Shown piece by piece: positions 33,777 through 38,213 of a stretch of DNA of 38,213 nucleotides. Numbering within the stretch: position 1 is the stretch's first letter; each line of letters begins with the position of its first letter. The notes beneath the pieces are model-generated. The model ran no database searches and was not told the DNA's origin. It was given only the letters and a program-made list of their open reading frames with translations. Origin of the DNA: Flavobacteriales bacterium. Its GTDB lineage: Bacteria > Bacteroidota > Bacteroidia > Flavobacteriales_D > Crocinitomicaceae. The stretch spans positions 1 through 38,213 of the forward strand of contig JAKSBJ010000121.1 of NCBI GenBank assembly GCA_022361195.1. Direction: 5' to 3'. Both the position numbers and the translations under genes were made by a program.

Positions 33777-34069
33777 TTGAATTAATTCCCCACGGCAGAA
33801 TTACTTCCTATGGCGCCATCGCCAAGTACTTAGGTGCTGCACGATCAAGTCGTTTAGTTGGTTGGGCCATGAATTCTGCTCATTCCAGCCCAAATCCCAT
33901 TCCAGCCCACCGGGTGGTGAACAGAAACGGGATGTTAAGTGGTAAAATGCACTTTCCAACTCCTACAGCCATGGAAGAACGTCTAGTTGCTGAAGGCCAT
34001 CAAATTGTCGATGACAAAATCGTCAACTTTAAAGAAGTTTACTGGGATCCGATGGTGGAGTTGGGGTAG
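33734..34069 (+). CDS. Alkyltransferase-like (MGMT-family) protein without the catalytic cysteine
   Basis: This encodes 111 residues related to the DNA-binding domain of O6-alkylguanine-DNA alkyltransferases. The segments VVELIPHGRITSYGAIAKYLGAARSSRLVGWAM (helix-turn-helix with its recognition helix and Arg finger) and IPAHRVVNRNG are clear. Active enzymes have PCHRV; here it is PAHRV, with Ala58 in place of the alkyl-accepting Cys. So the protein should bind O6-alkylguanine lesions and not repair them directly, like ATL proteins that flag damage for nucleotide excision repair. The start is TTG at 33734, inside the end of the previous gene; it gives the N-terminal length usual for the family, while no ATG is nearby. 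The 43-base overlap implies coupled translation. Confidence 0.88.
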   Translation: MDQKKDFFRDVFQVVELIPHGRITSYGAIAKYLGAARSSRLVGWAMNSAHSSPNPIPAHRVVNRNGMLSGKMHFPTPTAMEERLVAEGHQIVDDKIVNFKEVYWDPMVELG

Positions 34070-34119
34070 GGTATACGTCTAAATAAATTTCTCAATCTTC
34101 TTGAAAACAGTAATATAGA

Positions 34120-34197
34120 AATCATGGGTTGATCTGATATTCAGTCTTGATGATTGGAATATTTTGGTACTTTAGTTAAATCTCAAAACCCATGATT
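34120..34197 (+). repeat. Inverted repeat enclosing the lipoprotein leader and first ATG
   Basis: AATCATGGGTT (34120-34130) is the exact reverse complement of AACCCATGATT (34187-34197). The right arm contains an ATG (34192) and ends directly before a second in-frame ATG (34198). In RNA the arms could close a 56-base loop next to the start. Confidence 0.5.
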
Positions 34198-35169
34198 ATG
34201 AAAAAGTATATTGGACACTTTATTTTGTTCATTTTATGTGCGCTTATACTTGAATCTTGTAAATTTAAAGATGAAAAGGATAATCGGGAAGTTGGAAACT
34301 TGGTGCTGTCCTCCGATACAATTAGTATACAAAACAATACCCCTTTTGATGCAGCAGATCATGATCAAATTTTTTATGATAACTATCACTTAGTAGTAAA
34401 TCCAATTGAAGAGGAAGATTTTGATACCACTGGAGTAGCACAAATGACGGTTTTCGCTGGACTTCCTGAAAATGTAGGTCTAAAGAAAGAGAGTGTTATC
34501 GTCAACGTAGAAATTAACCAGTGTGGAGATACTATTTTGGTTTATAATTTGTACGTGAAGAATGAACAACATACGAACGAGAGATTTATGGCCTTTGAAT
34601 TAATGACTCAAAAATCAAGGTTTGATCGCTGTAAGTATGTTGTTGTTCAAATTTTAAAACAAGATTCAACTCTGGATACATTGGATAAAGTTGTCTTTGT
34701 TACTAATCCATTTTATCCTAATGATATACCTTTTGAAGTAAATGATACAACTGCTTCTAAAATGAGAGCTTCTGTTATTAACAAGAGAATTCATGGACGG
34801 CCTATCTATAATCATGCGATTTTGGCCGATATGCCTGATAGCAACAGTTTTTCTTCAAAGTCTAAAATAGCCTTTGCCAAAATAGCTCTAGGAGTAAAAA
34901 AACGAAGATCAATAGTCTTTAATAAAGCTGATACGGTTAGTACATTCAATGGAGTCTATTACATTTTTGATTTTGAGGCACGGCTTTCACCTTTTTCGAG
35001 TAAAGAGAATTTTACCATTTTCGACATCACTGTAGACAAAAGACTTTATGAGATATCGCACTATTATATGATTCGGATTAAAGATGGGGGAAAAGAAAAG
35101 AAAAAGGTTATTGTTGCTCATACAAATGGGATCCCCTTGGAGCATTGTGATTCGTTGCTAACTAGATAG
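34198..35169 (+). CDS. Lipoprotein upstream of a sensor kinase
   Basis: This encodes 323 residues from the ATG at 34198; an ATG two codons earlier (34192) is also in frame. The second ATG gives the typical KK n-region, and the lipobox is LESC with lipidated Cys21. The mature protein begins KFKDEKDNREVGN and is a mixture of strands with many Asp, Asn and Phe residues; no motif is recognised. A DTISIQNNTPFD segment and a later FDITVDKRLYEISHYYMIRIKDGGK strand pair suggest beta sandwiches. It ends 22 bases before the histidine kinase ATG, so the two are probably one transcript and the lipoprotein may sense or bind an extracytoplasmic signal. That link is inference. Confidence 0.75.
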   Translation: MKKYIGHFILFILCALILESCKFKDEKDNREVGNLVLSSDTISIQNNTPFDAADHDQIFYDNYHLVVNPIEEEDFDTTGVAQMTVFAGLPENVGLKKESVIVNVEINQCGDTILVYNLYVKNEQHTNERFMAFELMTQKSRFDRCKYVVVQILKQDSTLDTLDKVVFVTNPFYPNDIPFEVNDTTASKMRASVINKRIHGRPIYNHAILADMPDSNSFSSKSKIAFAKIALGVKKRRSIVFNKADTVSTFNGVYYIFDFEARLSPFSSKENFTIFDITVDKRLYEISHYYMIRIKDGGKEKKKVIVAHTNGIPLEHCDSLLTR

Positions 35170-35191
35170 TTGGAAGGCGCAAAAGTTGATT

Positions 35192-37030
35192 ATGTCTAGG
35201 CTTTTTTTCTTTTTTCAGAGTAATTTGAAGAAATTCACGTTATTCATCTTCATTTCGTGGGCTAATTCTGCTATGTCCAATATTCCCCCTCAAGATTCTT
35301 TATGGTTTGATAAAAAGCTAAATCACATAGGAGATAGCTATGAAAAGAATTTATTATTTCATAAAAAGGAACTGCTTGCAGGTCTTGAATTATTATCAAA
35401 AAAAAGTAATCCGTTCCTAATCTCCAAGGTAGATTACCTGTTGGGGAAGATCTATATAAGAGAAGCAAAATATGATTCGGCCAGATTTTATCTTTTTGAA
35501 TCATTGGATTACAGGGAAAAGTATCCAGCTTATCAAGGTACAACCCATGAAGCATTGGCTGAATTGTACTTAATAGAAGGAGAGCACCATATAGCTCTTT
35601 CTCATTTGTATAAGAGTCTTGAAATAAAAGAAAAAATTGGAAACAATGACTTTCTTAAATCCTTGTATAACACCTTGGGAAACACGCATTATTTCTTAGA
35701 TGATCTTGATAGCTCATTGTATTATTATAATTCTTCATTGCAAATCATGTTAGAAGAAAATGATACGCATCGTCTTGCAGCTTTATATACTAATATTGCC
35801 AATGTTCTCTACCAACAAGACTATAACGAAGAAGCCATTAGAATGTACCAAAAGTCATATTATTTATATGATCAATTAAACCGTATATCTGAATCTGCAA
35901 CTCCTTTATTTAATATTGCAAGTGTACATTCTTGGCTCGACAATACCGATTCAGCTTTCTATTATTACCGGAAATCATTGGAAAGAATGACTGTTGGGGG
36001 TAATTATCAAAATTTGGATGAAGTGTACCTCGCAATGGCTGAAGATTATGCCAGATTGGATTTGTTAGATTCATCCATCCTCATGTTTAAGGAGTATATA
36101 GTTTATCGAGATTCTGTTTTTAGTATAGAAAAAACAAAGGCTATAGCTGATGCCGAAATTAAATATCAAACCAAAGAAAATCAACAACTTCTTAAACTTA
36201 AAAAAACCGAAAACGAAAAAATCAGCATCCAAAGTAGAAACAAAACTGTAACGATTGTTTTCTTGTTTACGGTATTGGCTGGAATCATCATTTTAATTCT
36301 AATCTTAGTCCGAAACTTTGCTCAGAAAAAGCGTCTGGATCAGCTTGAAATCAATGCTAAAAATCAGGAAATAGATCATCTACTTAAGGAACAAGAGGCA
36401 AAATCTTATGCTGCATTGATAGAAGGACAGAATACCGAACGAAAGCGAATTGCTCAGGATATTCATGATCGTTTAGGAGGTTCTTTAGCTGCTGTAAAAT
36501 TGCATTTTCACACAATGGATGAGGATTTAGCTAACTCAAAGTCGAGAAATGACGATCAGTTTAGGTTGGTGAAAGAATTATTAGACAATGCTGTGAATGA
36601 TGTTCGAAGAATATCTCATGATTTGGCTGGAGGACGAATAATCGAATTGGGGCTGAAAGGTGCGCTCAACGACCTATCTGTGGTTCTAAACGCATCAAAT
36701 AAAATTTCCTTTAACCTCATTGTCGGTGAAAAGATAGGTGCTTTATCAATGTATTATGAGCAGGAAATTTATGCTGTAATTCAGGAGTTGATTAGTAATA
36801 CGCTGAAACATGCTCAGGCTAAATCCATCGACCTACAACTAAACGTCATCCAGGACGAATTAAACATTGTTTTTGAAGATGACGGAATTGGGTTTAATTA
36901 TGACCAATCAGCCCAAAAAGGTCTTGGATTAAAGGGAATGAAAGAACGTCTGACTAGGATAAATGGGAATGTTGAATATGATTCTTTTCCGGGAAGAGGT
37001 ACTATTGTTATAATTAATGTTTCTCTTTGA
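35192..37030 (+). CDS. TPR sensor histidine kinase of the NarL/NreB type
   Basis: This encodes 612 residues from ATG 35192; a TTG two codons upstream is a less likely start. A signal peptide or anchor (about 10-30, KKFTLFIFISWANSAMS) is followed by a row of tetratricopeptide repeats to about residue 320, such as SLYNTLGNTHYFLDDLDSSLYYYNSSL, probably in the periplasm. One membrane helix lies at about 351-373 (TVTIVFLFTVLAGIIILILILV), then a coiled coil, a HisKA_3 box (ERKRIAQDIHDRLGGSLAAVKL with phospho-acceptor His425) and a HATPase domain (NTLKHAQ, DDGIGFN, GLGLKGMKERL). Such kinases phosphorylate a LuxR-type response regulator, and none is in this window. The TPRs could bind a peptide or the lipoprotein next door. 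The gene ends 76 bases before the cobalamin riboswitch promoter. Confidence 0.93.
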   Translation: MSRLFFFFQSNLKKFTLFIFISWANSAMSNIPPQDSLWFDKKLNHIGDSYEKNLLFHKKELLAGLELLSKKSNPFLISKVDYLLGKIYIREAKYDSARFYLFESLDYREKYPAYQGTTHEALAELYLIEGEHHIALSHLYKSLEIKEKIGNNDFLKSLYNTLGNTHYFLDDLDSSLYYYNSSLQIMLEENDTHRLAALYTNIANVLYQQDYNEEAIRMYQKSYYLYDQLNRISESATPLFNIASVHSWLDNTDSAFYYYRKSLERMTVGGNYQNLDEVYLAMAEDYARLDLLDSSILMFKEYIVYRDSVFSIEKTKAIADAEIKYQTKENQQLLKLKKTENEKISIQSRNKTVTIVFLFTVLAGIIILILILVRNFAQKKRLDQLEINAKNQEIDHLLKEQEAKSYAALIEGQNTERKRIAQDIHDRLGGSLAAVKLHFHTMDEDLANSKSRNDDQFRLVKELLDNAVNDVRRISHDLAGGRIIELGLKGALNDLSVVLNASNKISFNLIVGEKIGALSMYYEQEIYAVIQELISNTLKHAQAKSIDLQLNVIQDELNIVFEDDGIGFNYDQSAQKGLGLKGMKERLTRINGNVEYDSFPGRGTIVIINVSL

Positions 37031-37106
37031 GTTAATCCAAAAGGTTAAAATTCGATCAAAAATGAGCTCTTTGGTTCCGTCTGTTTCTCATTTAAAATAT
37101 TTAATC

Positions 37107-37114
37107 TAACTTTG
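37107..37114 (+). promoter_or_regulatory. -7 box of the riboswitch transcript
   Basis: TAACTTTG matches TAnnTTTG exactly and lies just before the cobalamin riboswitch. TCTG at 37080-37083, 23 bases upstream, is a three-of-four match to the -33 TTTG. Transcription should begin near 37120. Confidence 0.6.
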
Positions 37115-37124
37115 CCCCGAATTT

Positions 37125-37345
37125 TGGTTTTCGGCCTTGGTCGAAATTAAAAGGGAATCAGGTGCCTTTTTATAAAAAGAATTCCTGAACTGTTCCCGCA
37201 GCTGTAAGCTCTAGCCATTTTTAGAAAATACCACTGTTTGTTCTGTACAAATGGGAAGGTTCTAAAAAGAAGAGTAAGTCAGAAGACCTGCCACAATTCA
37301 TAAAACAAAGCTTTCGGGATAAAAGCAAAGTTTGGGGCAGGGATT
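37125..37345 (+). promoter_or_regulatory. Cobalamin (vitamin B12) riboswitch
   Basis: The conserved core is clear: AAAGGGAATCAGGTGCC (from 37150), TTCCCGCAGCTGTAAGC (37193-37209), CCACTG (37231-37236), GGGAAGG (37253-37259) and the B12 box AGTCAGAAGACCTGCC (37277-37292). CCTGCC (37287-37292) can pair with GGCAGG at 37336-37341, and a small AGGG/CCCT stem (37339-37349) with a T-rich tract follows. These may be the expression platform. The outer boundaries are estimates. Cobalamin binding should reduce expression of the gene that starts at 37398. Confidence 0.93.
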
Positions 37346-37397
37346 CCCTATTCTTTCATTTTATTCCTTTTTTATTAATGATTTAATCTTAAAAAGG

Positions 37398-38213
37398 ATG
37401 AAAAAAACATTACTTATTGCAGCCATGGCAAGTGTAACAATGGCAAATGCACAATCCATTGAAGGAACCTTCGAAAATCCGGCATTAGTTTCAGCTGATA
37501 CTTCTTGGTTTGGACAGGATCAGGTAACTGATGGTGATACAATTTATTATAATGATAATTTCAATATGGAATTGAGTTATAATGCTGATTGGGGATCTTT
37601 TTCAGGATGGTCTGTTTCTAATACTTCAGATGTAACAACTCCTGGGTGGACAAACCAATTTTCAGCAATTACGGGTGAAGGTCATTCGTCAGATCAATAT
37701 GGAGTTTGCTATGTAACACCATGGAATAACAATCGTCTTTTTTATGAAGAAGAAGAAACTCCAACTTTTGGAGGAATGTACGTGACAAATACAACCTATG
37801 CTTATTTGTCCATGTTAAATGGAGATTCTTTTGCAAAAAAGTTTGGTGAAGACACTAGTGCAACGGGTGTTATTGACGGAACTAATGGAGAAGACTGGTT
37901 CTTGTTAACGATTTATGGTTTAGGATTGGATTCTCTTCCAACAGGTGATTCTGTAAACTTTTATTTAGCAGACTATCGTTTTGAAAATGATGGTGATGAT
38001 TACATTGTAGATAGCTGGGAATATGTTGATTTAACAAGTCTTGGAAGTGTTCACGGATTAGACTTCGTATTAACTTCATCAGATACGGCAGGTGGTTTTG
38101 GAATGAATACACCAGCTTATTTTGCAATGGACGACATCAATGCAGGATGGGCAAGTATTGAAGAGGAGGAAATGGTACAGTTAAGTGCTTTTCCAAATCC
38201 ATTTAATGATCAG
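37398..38213 (+). CDS. DUF4465-like T9SS cargo protein under B12 control (partial)
   Basis: This 272-residue partial protein begins at ATG 37398 after AAAAAGG and runs off the right edge. The signal peptide (MKKTLLIAAMASVTMANAQ) is followed by a domain with the DUF4465 pattern: SADTSWFGQDQV, GWSVSNTSDVTTPGWTNQFSAI, GMYVTNTTYAYLSML, FAKKFGED, DWFLLTIYG, VNFYLADYRFEND, YIVDSWEYVDL and GMNTPAYFAMDDI. DUF4465 genes recur in Bacteroidota B12-riboswitch loci, and I recall members being described as cobamide-binding surface proteins (BtuH). The last visible residues (QLSAFPNPFNDQ) are the start of a T9SS sorting domain, so this member would be carried by T9SS and not lipid-anchored as in Bacteroides. 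B12 capture at the surface is the likely role; a btuB-like receptor may lie beyond the window. Confidence 0.88.
   Translation, partial: MKKTLLIAAMASVTMANAQSIEGTFENPALVSADTSWFGQDQVTDGDTIYYNDNFNMELSYNADWGSFSGWSVSNTSDVTTPGWTNQFSAITGEGHSSDQYGVCYVTPWNNNRLFYEEEETPTFGGMYVTNTTYAYLSMLNGDSFAKKFGEDTSATGVIDGTNGEDWFLLTIYGLGLDSLPTGDSVNFYLADYRFENDGDDYIVDSWEYVDLTSLGSVHGLDFVLTSSDTAGGFGMNTPAYFAMDDINAGWASIEEEEMVQLSAFPNPFNDQ

Overview
The window reads as chromosomal DNA of a Bacteroidota bacterium, most likely of the order Flavobacteriales. The reasons are: AT-rich DNA; many secreted proteins ending in a type IX secretion system (T9SS) sorting domain with a YPNP or FPNP motif; a PorV/PorQ-family barrel; a TonB receptor with a CarboxypepD_reg-like N-terminus; promoters of the Bacteroidota type (TTTG about 23 bases before TAnnTTTG); little Shine-Dalgarno signal; and a bacterial geranylgeranylglyceryl/heptaprenylglyceryl phosphate synthase near a phosphopantetheinyl transferase and ahcY.

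Region 1 (1-8826) starts with the last 49 codons of a plus-strand gene. A long minus-strand cluster follows: a 4'-phosphopantetheinyl transferase, a kelch T9SS cargo protein, the prenylglyceryl phosphate synthase, a CotH/lamin-tail T9SS cargo protein, a seven-bladed FG-GAP-like T9SS cargo protein, a 91-residue membrane protein and a DUF4252-like protein. The five middle genes are spaced 4-5 bases apart or overlap. Region 2 (8831-10986) holds ahcY with a good promoter and terminator, a lipoprotein with a degenerate Rieske-like domain, and a tiny, very basic exported protein. The last two diverge from one shared CATG.

Region 3 (11159-24582) is a surface assembly locus: TonB-dependent receptor, 1374-residue secreted protein, PorV/PorQ-family protein, then a 1384-residue paralogue of the giant protein with clearly different codon use. 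Region 4 (24602-26577) is housekeeping: greA and a HIT protein (start and stop overlap), converging on a SixA-like phosphatase and ruvC.

Region 5 (26644-31312) is the most striking part. Three back-to-back hairpins precede an ECF sigma factor. The next gene encodes a protein whose N-terminus has repeated acidic/YW motifs, followed by one membrane helix, a long low-complexity linker and a C-terminal outer-membrane barrel, so one chain may span the whole envelope. A lipoprotein and a T9SS cargo protein complete an apparent four-gene operon.

Region 6 (31298-34069) contains rnpB, flanked by a perfect 19-base inverted repeat, then a HEAT-like protein, trmB, an unknown protein and an alkyltransferase-like protein without the catalytic cysteine. 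Region 7 (34120-37030) is a lipoprotein followed by a TPR sensor histidine kinase without a response regulator in view. Region 8 (37107-38213) is a cobalamin riboswitch ahead of a DUF4465-like T9SS cargo protein that runs off the end. No tRNA, CRISPR array, insertion sequence or phage gene was seen. All functions are read from motifs by eye; no database search was run.
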